From positions 1 to 64,000 of the forward strand of contig NZ_JAHKRT010000011.1 in the NCBI RefSeq assembly GCF_018863195.1: a stretch of DNA of 64,000 nucleotides, written 5' to 3'. This stretch comes from Sphingomonas quercus. Its GTDB lineage: Bacteria > Pseudomonadota > Alphaproteobacteria > Sphingomonadales > Sphingomonadaceae. Position numbers and translations under genes: made by a program. The notes under the pieces were generated by a model that was not told the DNA's origin, ran no database searches, and was given only the letters and a program-made list of their open reading frames with translations. Below are positions 34,967-43,746 of the stretch, piece after piece (positions within the stretch are counted from its first letter, which is position 1; every line of letters begins with the position of its first letter).

Positions 34967-37783
34967 CTAGAAAGTGACGCGCGCTCCCACCGAAAAATAG
35001 GTGCCGATCGCATCATAGAAGAGCGGGCCGGTCGGGCTGATCGGCGGCTGCTTGTCGAAGACATTGTTGACGTTGGCCGTCAGCCGCAGCCGCTCCGTGA
35101 CCTTATAGGATGCGCCGAGGTCGAGGTAGGTGAACGCCTTGATCTTGTTGTTGACGAGCACCGCATCGAGCAGATGGTCGTACTTGCCCTTGCCGACATA
35201 GCGGACGCGGGCGTCGATGCCGAGCGCCGAGCCCTGATAGTTGACGATCAGGTTGCCGCGCCAGCTGGGGATGGCGTTGGTGGTGGCGCTGCCGACGTCG
35301 CCGGCGCTGTCAACGCGGGTGATGCCGGTGTCGTAGACGAACTTCTTCACATAGGTGGCGAGCGCGCGGATGTTGAGCGTGCCCGACAGCGCGTTGCTGA
35401 GATCTGACAAGGGCACGCGCTGCGACAGCTCGATATCGAGGCCGGAAGTCTCGAACCGGGCGACGTTCTGGGCATTGGCGCGCACCACGCTGACGGTGCC
35501 GGTGGCGTCGCGGGTGATGCTGCCGCAGGCGGCTGCGTTGCCGTTGGCGCAGGCCAGCGTCAGCTGCGTGCCGGAGAGCGTGGCGATCGCCCCGTCGATC
35601 TTGATGTCATACCAGTCGACCGAGGCATTGAAGCCGGGCAGGAAGCGCGGCGAGAAGGTCGCGCCGAGCGTGGTCGTGTGGCTGATCTCGGGCACGAGAT
35701 CGGGATTGCCGCCGCTGAACGTCGTCACCGCCTGCGGTGTCGGATTATAGGCCGGATTGGCGGCGGCGCGGCCGGCGGTGTCCTGGTCGACGAGCGGGCG
35801 GACGTTGAGCGAGCTTACCGAGAACAGATTGCCGATGCTCGGCGCGCGGATGTCGCGCGAGCGGGTGCCGCGCAGCAGCAGCTGGTCGAACAGGTCGACG
35901 GTGGCGCCCCCCTTCCACGTCCACACGCCGCCGCTGCGGCTGTAATCCGAATAGCGCGCGGCGCCGTTGAGATCGATCTTCACCTTGTCCTCGATCTCGA
36001 AGAACGGCACGGCCACCTCCGCAAACCCCTCCTTGACGTTGAACTTGCCGGAGACGGGATTGCCGTAAAGATTGACGCCGCCGAACGCGCCGGCGAGGTC
36101 GAGCGCGCCCGCGGTGGCATGCTGGCTCTCCCAGCGTGCCTCGGCGCCGAAGGCGATGGTGATGGGCTGGCTGCCCCACAGCTTGAACAGGTCGCCCTGC
36201 ACCTCGGCGGCGGCGGCGTCGAGCTTGTTGGTAGAGTCGCTGCGCTGCGTACCCATGACGTAGCCGAGCGCGTCCGCCGAGGCGTTCCACGTGCCGAACG
36301 GATTGATCGGCCGGCAGGCGGCATCGTCATTGGCGGCGCTGGCGTCGGCGTTGATCGCGCAGACCGGGCCGTTGGCGCCGGCCACCGCGTTGAGCGCGTT
36401 GGTGAGCTTCGCGGCAATCGGCGTGTTGGGATTGCGCGTGCGGTTCTTCACCTCGCCGTGGCTATAATGGGCGCGCACCGTCCAGCTGCCGCCGAGATCG
36501 GCGTCGATGCCGATCGCGCCCTCGAGATTGCGGCGGCGCGCATCGAGGCCGAGCATGAACGGCCCGTCATAGAATTTGCCGAGCGTGAAGCTGGTCTGCC
36601 CGGCCGCCGCCAGTCGAGCCCTGATCGCGGGCGACAGGAACGGATTGGTGGCCTGGATGGTGAGGCTGGCAGGCCCGGCGATATCGGGCAGGAAATCATA
36701 TTGCGAGCGCGACTGTCCGAAGCTGCCGTCTACCCAGCCGGTGATGCCGGCGCCGAATTCATAGCTCGCCCGCGCGAAAGCGCTGATCCGCTCGACCGGC
36801 GTGCTGACCACCACCCGGTCATAAAGGCCGACGGCATCGGCACCGCCGATCGACTGGGCGGGGAACGGCGTCGTCACCGGATTGGCCGCCAGCGACTGGC
36901 CGGCGCGATAGGTGCGCAGCGTGCCGTCCTCGTTGAACATCTGCCCGGCGAGGGCGCCGCTGGTGATCAGGCCGGTAGACGTGACATTGCCGTAATTGAC
37001 GTCGCGCACGAGCACCTGGCGCGGATCGGTGGCCACCGTCGGATTGAGGCGGACGATGCCCGCGCTGCCGAGGTTGCGGCGGGAATTGCGGTCGGGGATC
37101 GACCGATCCTTCATATATTCGGCGCTGGCCATGATCTGGCCGCGGTCCTCCGCGAAGCCGGTGCCGAGCGTGATGTCGCCGCCATAGCGCCCGCCGTCCC
37201 CGCGCGACGAAATGCCGGTGGTGGCGCCGACGGTGATGCCGGTGACCTTGGTCTTGAAGATGATGTTGACGACGCCGGCGACGGCATCGGAGCCATAGGC
37301 GGCGGACGCGCCGCCGGTCACGGTTTCGACGCGGTCGACGAGGCCCATCGGGATGTAGTTCAGATTGTCGTTGCCGACGAAGCGGCGGCCGTTCAGCAGC
37401 GTCAGCGTGCGTCCGCCACCAAGACCGCGCAGGTCGATCGGCGCGCTGCCGCTGGAAGTGTTGCCGACCGACACCTGCGGCGTCGTCGTCGGGCGGAAGG
37501 CGGGGGAATCGTTCAGCACCTGCTGCAGATTGGGCCGGTTGCCCTGACGCAGATCGACCGCGCCGATTACCGTCGTCGGCGTCGGCGCGTCGAAGCCCGC
37601 GCGCTCGATGCGCGATCCGGTGACGGTGATCGTCTGCTCATCCTGGGCCAGCGTATCGGTCTGGTCGGGAGCGGCGGCCGGCTGGGCATGGGCGGCGCCG
37701 ACATGGAGCAGCGCGGCGGCCAGCGCGACCGCGCTCGGCCCACGGAATCGACGGATGATCGGATTGCCTGACGTGGCGTGCAT
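34967..37783 (-). CDS. TonB-dependent outer-membrane receptor
   Basis: A 938-residue protein. The signal peptide (VALAAALLHVGAAHAQ) is followed by the TonB-box/plug start QTITVTGSRIERAGFDAP. The plug has LNGRRFVGNDN and VETVTGGASAAYGSDAVAG, typical of sphingomonad receptors with very large barrels. It ends FSVGARVTF, an aromatic-terminated barrel strand. Placed in the TCAGGA regulon, among peptidases, it most likely imports peptides or peptide-like compounds across the outer membrane. The start at 37783 follows AGGGGGA. Operator site B lies about 95 nt upstream. Confidence 0.92.
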   Translation of the reverse strand: MHATSGNPIIRRFRGPSAVALAAALLHVGAAHAQPAAAPDQTDTLAQDEQTITVTGSRIERAGFDAPTPTTVIGAVDLRQGNRPNLQQVLNDSPAFRPTTTPQVSVGNTSSGSAPIDLRGLGGGRTLTLLNGRRFVGNDNLNYIPMGLVDRVETVTGGASAAYGSDAVAGVVNIIFKTKVTGITVGATTGISSRGDGGRYGGDITLGTGFAEDRGQIMASAEYMKDRSIPDRNSRRNLGSAGIVRLNPTVATDPRQVLVRDVNYGNVTSTGLITSGALAGQMFNEDGTLRTYRAGQSLAANPVTTPFPAQSIGGADAVGLYDRVVVSTPVERISAFARASYEFGAGITGWVDGSFGQSRSQYDFLPDIAGPASLTIQATNPFLSPAIRARLAAAGQTSFTLGKFYDGPFMLGLDARRRNLEGAIGIDADLGGSWTVRAHYSHGEVKNRTRNPNTPIAAKLTNALNAVAGANGPVCAINADASAANDDAACRPINPFGTWNASADALGYVMGTQRSDSTNKLDAAAAEVQGDLFKLWGSQPITIAFGAEARWESQHATAGALDLAGAFGGVNLYGNPVSGKFNVKEGFAEVAVPFFEIEDKVKIDLNGAARYSDYSRSGGVWTWKGGATVDLFDQLLLRGTRSRDIRAPSIGNLFSVSSLNVRPLVDQDTAGRAAANPAYNPTPQAVTTFSGGNPDLVPEISHTTTLGATFSPRFLPGFNASVDWYDIKIDGAIATLSGTQLTLACANGNAAACGSITRDATGTVSVVRANAQNVARFETSGLDIELSQRVPLSDLSNALSGTLNIRALATYVKKFVYDTGITRVDSAGDVGSATTNAIPSWRGNLIVNYQGSALGIDARVRYVGKGKYDHLLDAVLVNNKIKAFTYLDLGASYKVTERLRLTANVNNVFDKQPPISPTGPLFYDAIGTYFSVGARVTF

Positions 37784-37876
37784 TCTGTGTCCCCCTGGCT
37801 GGACGCGTGGTGCAGATTCTCGAGGTCGCGTCTCTCGAGTCCCCCCGTTTGGGTCGTGGATGCGGGAAGCTTACAC

Positions 37877-37914
37877 ATTATCCTATTCAGGACAATAGAA
37901 CCCGTTCAGGATAA
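37877..37914. promoter_or_regulatory. TCAGGA operator, site B (three half-sites)
   Basis: ATTATCCT (37877-37884) faces CAGGACAAT (37888-37896), and a further TTCAGGATAATC begins at 37905. The 11-mer CAGGACAATAG here (37888-37898) is identical to one in site D, before the regulator. The site lies upstream of the TonB receptor, which starts at 37783 on the minus strand. Confidence 0.65.
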
Positions 37915-37963
37915 TCGTATCAATATATGCCGATCGCCGGCAAAGGCTCATCCCGATCGGAAA

Positions 37964-39457
37964 TCAGGGCTTTACGAGGCGATAGAGCATGTGCGGCTCG
38001 GACGCGAAGGAGAGCTTGGGCTCCTCTGCCGTGCCGTAGAATTCAACGCGCTCATAAGGCCCGCCGTCGCGCGCGCCCGTGACACGCTCGTAGAGGCGCG
38101 GGCCGATCTGCTCCCAGTAGCTTTTCGCGCCGTCGCGCTCGATGGTCAGCGCGTGCGGGCCAGCCGCGGCGACCTTGAGGTCGTAGCGGGGATTGGCGGG
38201 GCGGCTATAGTCGCGCCGGTCGGAGCGATAAGCGCCCATCGGCGACGGCGTTTCGGTGCCCGTCCAGCGCGGCGCCCGCTCCGTCGGGAACACACGGCCG
38301 ACGATTGCGGCGACGAGATCGGTGCGCGCATCGCTGCTCGCCGCGCCGCCCGTGAAGGACATGAAGAAGCCGAACTGCGCTTCCGGCGCGAGCAGCAGAT
38401 AGCTGTGCTGATCGCCGGTATTGCCGCCATGCTCGATCATGCGCGGGCCGGCCTCGCGCAGCACCATGAAGCCATTGGCGAAGCCGGGCAGGTTCGGCGC
38501 GTTCTTGAAGCCGTCCATGCCGAGGAAGCGCACCGATGCCGGCGAGAGGATGCGCGCCGGGCCGAGCTGGCCGCCATTGAGCATCGCCTGGATGAAGCGG
38601 GCCATGTCGGGCGCGGTCGCCGTGGCGGAGCCGGCCGGCGCTATGTTGCTGAACAGCTCGAAGGGGCGGGCGACGAGCCGGCCGTCGACCAGCCGGTAGC
38701 CGGTCGACATCCGCCCGGCGAGGCGCGCGGGCAGCGGCTCCCGGAAAGTCGTGTCGGGCATGCCGAGCGGCTGGAAGATGCGCTGCTCGGTATAGTCGTA
38801 GAAGGACATGCCCGAGACGCGCTCGACGATATAGCCGGCAAGCGCGGCGCCATAGTTGGAATAGGCGGATTCGGTGCCCGGCTCCCACATCTGCATGGGG
38901 ATGTGGGCCTTCAGCCACGCGCCATAGGGCACGAGATCCTCGACCTTGCCGGCCGAGATGCCGCCCTGATCGCCGAAGCCCGGCGTGTGCGACATCAGGT
39001 CCCGCACCCGGATCGGGCGGGTTTTGGGATCCGGGATCTTGAAGTCGAGATAGCGATTGACCGGGGCGTCGAGATCGACCTTGCCGGCCTCGACTTGCTG
39101 CATCAGCGCGACCCAGGTGACCAGCTTCGACACCGAGCCCGGGCGAAACAGCGTGCGCTCAGGATCGACCGGCAGGCGCCTGTCGAGATCGGCATAGCCA
39201 TAGCCGCGCGTGAACAGCACCCGGCCCTGGTGCACCACCGTCACCACCGCGCCGGCGACGTCGCGGGTGGCGATCTGCTGGGCGACGACGCCGTCGATGA
39301 AATCGGCGAGCCCGTTGAGGCGGGCGGCGGGGATCGCGTAGGCGGCCGGCGCCGACGGCTGGGCGACGACGGCGGGCAGCGGCAGCCCGAGCAAGGCCAG
39401 CGCAAGCGTCGCGGCGAGCCCCTTACGGACACGCGGTCCACGGTGCACATCAACCAT
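37964..39457 (-). CDS. Secreted serine hydrolase (beta-lactamase fold)
   Basis: A 497-residue protein with signal peptide (LAATLALALLGLPLPAVVAQ). Motifs: SVSK (about residue 108), YSNYGAAL (about 198), and HGGNTGD (about 340) as the third box. It is most like the gene at 31300 (same RGYGYADLDRRLPVDP, TLFRPGSVSKL and DFKIPDP-type segments) but lacks its membrane tail, so the two are paralogues. The start follows GGAGG (spacing about 9). Operator site C lies directly upstream, and the regulator gene is next on the same strand. Confidence 0.9.
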   Translation of the reverse strand: MVDVHRGPRVRKGLAATLALALLGLPLPAVVAQPSAPAAYAIPAARLNGLADFIDGVVAQQIATRDVAGAVVTVVHQGRVLFTRGYGYADLDRRLPVDPERTLFRPGSVSKLVTWVALMQQVEAGKVDLDAPVNRYLDFKIPDPKTRPIRVRDLMSHTPGFGDQGGISAGKVEDLVPYGAWLKAHIPMQMWEPGTESAYSNYGAALAGYIVERVSGMSFYDYTEQRIFQPLGMPDTTFREPLPARLAGRMSTGYRLVDGRLVARPFELFSNIAPAGSATATAPDMARFIQAMLNGGQLGPARILSPASVRFLGMDGFKNAPNLPGFANGFMVLREAGPRMIEHGGNTGDQHSYLLLAPEAQFGFFMSFTGGAASSDARTDLVAAIVGRVFPTERAPRWTGTETPSPMGAYRSDRRDYSRPANPRYDLKVAAAGPHALTIERDGAKSYWEQIGPRLYERVTGARDGGPYERVEFYGTAEEPKLSFASEPHMLYRLVKP

Positions 39458-39478
39458 TGCCGGATCCTCCTTGGCGCG

Positions 39479-39502
39479 ATCAGGATGAATTTTCTGATCA
39501 GG
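39479..39502. promoter_or_regulatory. TCAGGA operator, site C
   Basis: ATCAGGATGAATT, then a facing TTCTGAT and a further ATCAGG. On the minus strand the 14-mer CCTGATCAGAAAAT is identical to one in site E (43641-43654). The site ends 22 nt before the serine hydrolase start at 39457, close enough to block its promoter or ribosome site. Confidence 0.65.
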
Positions 39503-39559
39503 TCATAGGCGCGAAGGAAAGAGCAGGTCAATTCCTCTCATCGAGGGCGCCCGGGAGGA

Positions 39560-40273
39560 TTATGCGACCTTGCGCTCCGGCTTTTTCGCGGCACGGCGGC
39601 GGGCGGCCGGCGCAGTGGCGCTTTCGACTTCCTGCACCCGCTCGCCGTGGAGATTGATGAGCTCCGCCATCAGATCCTCGTCGGCACTCGACATCACCGC
39701 CATGACCACGGCTTCGTCACATCCCTCGCCGGCAAGATAGGCATGGCCCATCGACGAATCGATATAGATGAACTCTCCGACATTCAGGATCACCGGATCG
39801 TAGAATTCACTGTGAACGATGATCCGGCCCTCGACGACATAGATGAATTCCTCACCCGGATGCCGAACGAGTTCACCAAATTCCTCCAGAGATTTGGCAC
39901 GGATGCGTGTGACGCTGGGGATCATACGTTTGTGGCGCAATTCGGTGCACAGATAATAATAGTCGTAATTCTGGGTGTTGACATGGACGGACTGGGCAAG
40001 CGTGCCGATGCTGCGCCGCCCGGTCGGCACCGCGCCGGCAGCCGGCGCCGTCTCGCCCTCTGCAAACAGGTCCGACATGCGGATGTTCAGGCGCGCGCTG
40101 AGCTGCTGAAGCTTGTCATAGGTCAGCGTCAGCCGGTCATGCTCGACCTTGGACAGCGTCGAGATCGGGATGCCGCTATGCTGGCTCATCTCCTTGAGCG
40201 TCCATCCGTTACGGCTGCGGAGCCCCCGCATCACGGCGCCCAGGGTAAGTTGCCGACCCAATGCCACAGCCAC
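39560..40273 (-). CDS. XRE-family regulator with C-terminal cupin domain
   Basis: A 237-residue protein. GTG 40273 is preferred because GGGAGAG lies just upstream; the longer ATG at 40303 would lie inside operator site D. Residues about 8-65 are a Cro/C1 helix-turn-helix (LRSRNGWTLKEMSQHSGIPI then STLSKVEHDRLTLTYDKLQ). Residues about 130-205 form a cupin (HPGEEFIYVVEGRIIVHSEF, NVGEFIYIDSSMGHAYLAG), the ligand or metal sensor. The C-terminus is Lys/Arg-rich. XRE-cupin proteins usually repress catabolic genes until a small molecule binds the cupin. Its own promoter carries site D and five more sites lie within about 9 kb on either side, so it is the best candidate regulator. Confidence 0.9.
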   Translation of the reverse strand: MAVALGRQLTLGAVMRGLRSRNGWTLKEMSQHSGIPISTLSKVEHDRLTLTYDKLQQLSARLNIRMSDLFAEGETAPAAGAVPTGRRSIGTLAQSVHVNTQNYDYYYLCTELRHKRMIPSVTRIRAKSLEEFGELVRHPGEEFIYVVEGRIIVHSEFYDPVILNVGEFIYIDSSMGHAYLAGEGCDEAVVMAVMSSADEDLMAELINLHGERVQEVESATAPAARRRAAKKPERKVA

Positions 40274-40300
40274 GTCTCTCCCGTTGATGCCCGCTTGACG

Positions 40301-40316
40301 CATCCTGATCAGGACA
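40301..40316. promoter_or_regulatory. TCAGGA operator, site D (autoregulatory)
   Basis: A perfect 12-bp palindrome TCCTGATCAGGA (40303-40314) extended by CAATAG. It lies about 28 nt from the likely regulator start (minus strand) and 164 nt before the racemase gene (plus strand). A weaker TTAGGACAAG half-site lies at 40467-40476, just ahead of that gene. Confidence 0.7.
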
Positions 40317-40479
40317 ATAGCGTCCGCAGCAGGATTGGATGGCAGGCCGATGGATGCCAGGAATGGCCGTTTCTACCATCGCGGGGCCGGCCAGCGCAAT
40401 CGCGGCGAGAGACGAACCCGCCCCGGCCGGTCAAAAGCCGGTCGGCCGGGACCGGGCATTTCGGATTTAGGACAAGAGC

Positions 40480-41502
40480 ATGATCGACGAGACGGCCTGC
40501 ACGCTGACGGTGGAGCGCAAATCGTTGCCGCTCGCCAATCCGTTCCGCATCTCCGGCCATGTCTTCACCAGCTCGGATGTGATCGAGGTGGCGCTGTCGG
40601 ACGGCCGCCATGTCGGGCGGGGCGAGGCGGCGGGCGTCTATTATCTGGCCGACGGCGTGCCGCAGATGCTGGCCGCGGTGGAGAGCGTGCGCGACGCGGT
40701 CGAGCGCGGCGTCGATCGCGCCGGATTGCGCGCGCTGCTGCCGGCGGGCGGTGCGCGCAACGCACTCGACGCAGCCCTGTGGGAGCTGGAGGCCAAGCGC
40801 AGCGGCAAGCCGGTCTGGCAGCTGGCCGGCCTCGATGCCGCGCCCCGGCCGATCGTCACCACCTTCACGCTCGGTGCCGAGGCGCCCGGGCTGATGGCCG
40901 AACGCGCCCTCGCCTTCGCCGACCCGCAGGCGATCAAGATCAAGCTCACCGGCGATCTCGCGCTCGATCTCGCCCGCGTCGGCGCCGTGCGCGCGGCGCG
41001 GCCCGAATGCTGGATCGGCGTCGATGCCAATCAGGGCTTCGCCATCGGTGAGCTTGACACGTTGGTCGAGGGACTGGTCGCGCTCGACGTGAAGCTGCTC
41101 GAGCAGCCGCTGGCGCGCGGGCGGGAGGCGGATCTCGACGGCTATGCCTGCCCGATCCCGATCGCCGCCGACGAAAGCGTGCTGACGCTGGACGACGTCG
41201 CCGGGGCGGTCGGCCGCTTCCAGGTGATCAACATCAAGCTCGACAAGTGCGGCGGGCTGACCGAGGGGCTGGAGATGGCGCGCGCCGCCCGCGCGCTGGG
41301 GCTGGGCGTGATGGTCGGGAACATGGTCGGCTCCAGCCTGTCGATGGCCCCGGCCTTCATCCTCGGGCAGCTGTGTGACATCGTCGATCTGGACGGGCCG
41401 ATCTTCCTTGCGGAGGATCGCGTGCCGGCGATCGTCTACGACCGCGGCACCGCCTGGTGCGGCGAGGATCTCTGGGGGCGCGACAGCATCGACGCCGGAT
41501 AA
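40480..41502 (+). CDS. dgcA: Enolase-superfamily racemase/epimerase, DgcA-like (dipeptide epimerase type)
   Basis: A 340-residue protein of the muconate-lactonising subgroup. The catalytic and metal residues are in order: KIK (about residue 150; general base), VDAN Asp (about 181), LEQP Glu (about 206), ADES Asp (about 229), and KLDKCGG Lys (about 252; second base). This fits 1,1-proton transfer between D and L forms. Dipeptide (L-Ala-D/L-Glu) epimerases and the N-acetyl-D-glutamate racemase DgcA share this pattern. The DgcN-like gene at 44930 in the same regulon favours the DgcA reading. The gene starts an operon with the S9 peptidase. Substrate is an inference. Confidence 0.78.
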   Translation: MIDETACTLTVERKSLPLANPFRISGHVFTSSDVIEVALSDGRHVGRGEAAGVYYLADGVPQMLAAVESVRDAVERGVDRAGLRALLPAGGARNALDAALWELEAKRSGKPVWQLAGLDAAPRPIVTTFTLGAEAPGLMAERALAFADPQAIKIKLTGDLALDLARVGAVRAARPECWIGVDANQGFAIGELDTLVEGLVALDVKLLEQPLARGREADLDGYACPIPIAADESVLTLDDVAGAVGRFQVINIKLDKCGGLTEGLEMARAARALGLGVMVGNMVGSSLSMAPAFILGQLCDIVDLDGPIFLAEDRVPAIVYDRGTAWCGEDLWGRDSIDAG

Positions 41503-41514
41503 AGGGGTGACGAT

Positions 41515-43614
41515 ATGTTCAAGCATCTGTTTCTGGCCGGAATTGCCGGACTCTCGCTCGCGACGCCGGTGCTCGCCGCCGATCCGCCGCCGCCGGCCCA
41601 GCTCGCCGACTTCATCGGCTACAGCTATGCGAGCCACCTCGCCGCGCCGCACCGGGGCGACCGCATCGCCTGGGTGGAGATGCGAAAGGGGGTGCGCAAC
41701 GTCTGGTCCGCCGCCGCGCCGGATTTCGCACCGCGCAAGCTGACCGACGGCACCCGGGACGACGGGCAGGACCTGACCTTCGTCACCTGGTCCCCAGACG
41801 GCCGCATTCTCGCCTGGGTGCGCGGCGAGGTCGAGCATAATGGCTGGGCCACCGGCGCGCCGGCCAACCCGGCCTCCGCCCCCGGCCAGCAGCAGGAAGA
41901 GCTGTGGGCTTCGGTGAACGGCGCGCCCGGCGTGAAGATCGCCGAGGGCTCCGAGCCACTCTTCTCGTCGAAGGGACAGCTCGTCTTCATCCGTGATTAT
42001 CAGGTCTATACCGTCGATCCGGCGAACCCGGGCAAGGCGACACGGCTGTTTTACGATCGCGGGCGGGTGGGCGGCCTCGCCTGGTCGCCGGACGGCAGCA
42101 GGCTCGCCTTCGTGTCACGGCGTGGCGACCATAGTTTCATCGGCATCTATAATGGTGCGGACACGCCGATCACCTGGGTCGCGCCGGCCACCGCCTATGA
42201 CGACAATCCGGCCTGGTCGCCGGACGGCACGCGCATCGCCTTCTCGCGCCGGACGGGCACGTTCGACATCCTCGCCGCCTCGGCGGGCGAGAAGCCGAAC
42301 CCCTTCTCGATCTGGGTGGCCTCGGCGGCGGACGGCAGCGCGCGGCAGGCGTGGAAAAGCCCGGCGACGCTCAACGGCTCCTTCCCGAGCGTGCCGGACG
42401 GGCTGTTCCTGATGTGGGGCGCGGGCGACCGCATCACCTTCCGCGCCGAGCTGGATGGCTGGGCGCATCTCTACGCGCTGCCGGCGGCGGGCGGCGAGCC
42501 GGTGCTGCTGACGCCGGGCGAGTTCATGGTCGAGCATGTGACGATGACGCCGGACGGCACGGCGCTGCTCTACAGCGCCAATGCCGGCAGCGTCGCCGGC
42601 GACATCGATCGGCGGCATGTGTTCCGGGTGGCGGTGGACCGGCCGGGACCGGCGGCGCTGACCCCGGGCTCTGGCCTCGAGTGGACGCCGGCGCCGCTCG
42701 CCGGCGGCCGCATCGCCTATATCTCGGCAACCGCGCAGACGCCCCCGCGCGTCGCCCTCGCCGGTGCCGACGGCAAGGGCGCACGGCTGATCGACCCGGA
42801 GCCGGCGCCCTTTCCTTCGCAACAGCTCGTGGTGCCAAAGCCGGTGACGTTCACCGCCGCGGACGGCACCGTCGTTCACGGCCAGCTGTTCCGGCCCAAT
42901 GGCGGCAAGGCGAAGAAACCGGCACTGGTGTTCGTCCATGGCGGGCCGCCGCGGCAAATGCTGCTCGGCTGGTCCTACATGGATTATTACACCCACAGCT
43001 ATGCGATGAACCAGTATCTGGCGTCGCGCGGCTATGTCGTGCTGTCGGTCAATTACCGGCTCGGCATCGGCTATGGCCGCGCCTTCCAGCATGCCGCGAA
43101 GGCCGGCGCCAGCGGCAATTCGGAATATCAGGACGTGGTCGCCGGCGCTCGCTACCTCCAGGCGCTCGCCGATGTCGATCCGGCCCGGCTCGGCATCTGG
43201 GGCGGTTCCTATGGCGGGTTGCTCACCGCGCAGGGGCTGGCGCGCAACAGCGATATCTTCAAGGCCGGTGTGGACCTGCATGGCGTGCACGACTGGACGC
43301 TCTATCAGAATCTCGGCGGGGGTACGCGCTACGAGCAGGGCGATGTTGCGGCGATGAAGAAGATCGCCTTCGAAAGCTCGCCCGAGGCGGCGATGGCGAC
43401 GTGGCGCTCGCCGGTGCTGCTGATCCATGGCGACGATGATCGCAACGTCCCGTTCAACCAGACGGTCGATCTCGCCCGGCGGCTGGCGGCACAGAACATC
43501 CCGTTCGAGGAGATGATCCTGCCGAATGAGGTCCATGGCTTTCTTCGCTACGACAGCTGGCTGCGGGCCGATGCGCGGATGGTCCGTTTCCTGGACGAAC
43601 GGCTGAAGCCATGA
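41515..43614 (+). CDS. Secreted S9-family (prolyl-oligopeptidase-type) serine peptidase
   Basis: A 699-residue protein with signal peptide (LFLAGIAGLSLATPVLA). The N-terminal half is a beta-propeller of PD40/WD40-like repeats (WSPDGSRLAF, WSPDGTRIAF). The C-terminal half is an alpha/beta-hydrolase: Ser in WGGSYGG (about residue 563), Asp in HGDDDRNVPF (about 639), His in NEVHGF (about 672). The family cleaves short peptides, often dipeptidyl- or acylaminoacyl-type. It begins 12 nt after the racemase behind AAAGGGG, so it is co-transcribed with it, and it is probably periplasmic. Confidence 0.92.
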   Translation: MFKHLFLAGIAGLSLATPVLAADPPPPAQLADFIGYSYASHLAAPHRGDRIAWVEMRKGVRNVWSAAAPDFAPRKLTDGTRDDGQDLTFVTWSPDGRILAWVRGEVEHNGWATGAPANPASAPGQQQEELWASVNGAPGVKIAEGSEPLFSSKGQLVFIRDYQVYTVDPANPGKATRLFYDRGRVGGLAWSPDGSRLAFVSRRGDHSFIGIYNGADTPITWVAPATAYDDNPAWSPDGTRIAFSRRTGTFDILAASAGEKPNPFSIWVASAADGSARQAWKSPATLNGSFPSVPDGLFLMWGAGDRITFRAELDGWAHLYALPAAGGEPVLLTPGEFMVEHVTMTPDGTALLYSANAGSVAGDIDRRHVFRVAVDRPGPAALTPGSGLEWTPAPLAGGRIAYISATAQTPPRVALAGADGKGARLIDPEPAPFPSQQLVVPKPVTFTAADGTVVHGQLFRPNGGKAKKPALVFVHGGPPRQMLLGWSYMDYYTHSYAMNQYLASRGYVVLSVNYRLGIGYGRAFQHAAKAGASGNSEYQDVVAGARYLQALADVDPARLGIWGGSYGGLLTAQGLARNSDIFKAGVDLHGVHDWTLYQNLGGGTRYEQGDVAAMKKIAFESSPEAAMATWRSPVLLIHGDDDRNVPFNQTVDLARRLAAQNIPFEEMILPNEVHGFLRYDSWLRADARMVRFLDERLKP

Positions 43615-43636
43615 CGCCCGGCCTGGACGGCAAATC

Positions 43637-43656
43637 TTGTCCTGATCAGAAAATAT
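43637..43656. promoter_or_regulatory. TCAGGA operator, site E
   Basis: CTTGTCCTGATCAGAAAATA: two facing half-sites (minus-strand ATCAGGACAAG, plus-strand ATCAGAAAAT). It shares a 14-mer with site C. It is 90 nt before the M19-type gene at 43747, in the gap after the S9 peptidase. Confidence 0.65.
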
Positions 43657-43746
43657 TCTCTTCCATGCCCCGTCCGATGCTGTAAAAGCTGTCGATGAGG
43701 ATCGGGCGGGCGTGAGGCCGCCCGCAATGCCAGCGGGGGTTCGCAC

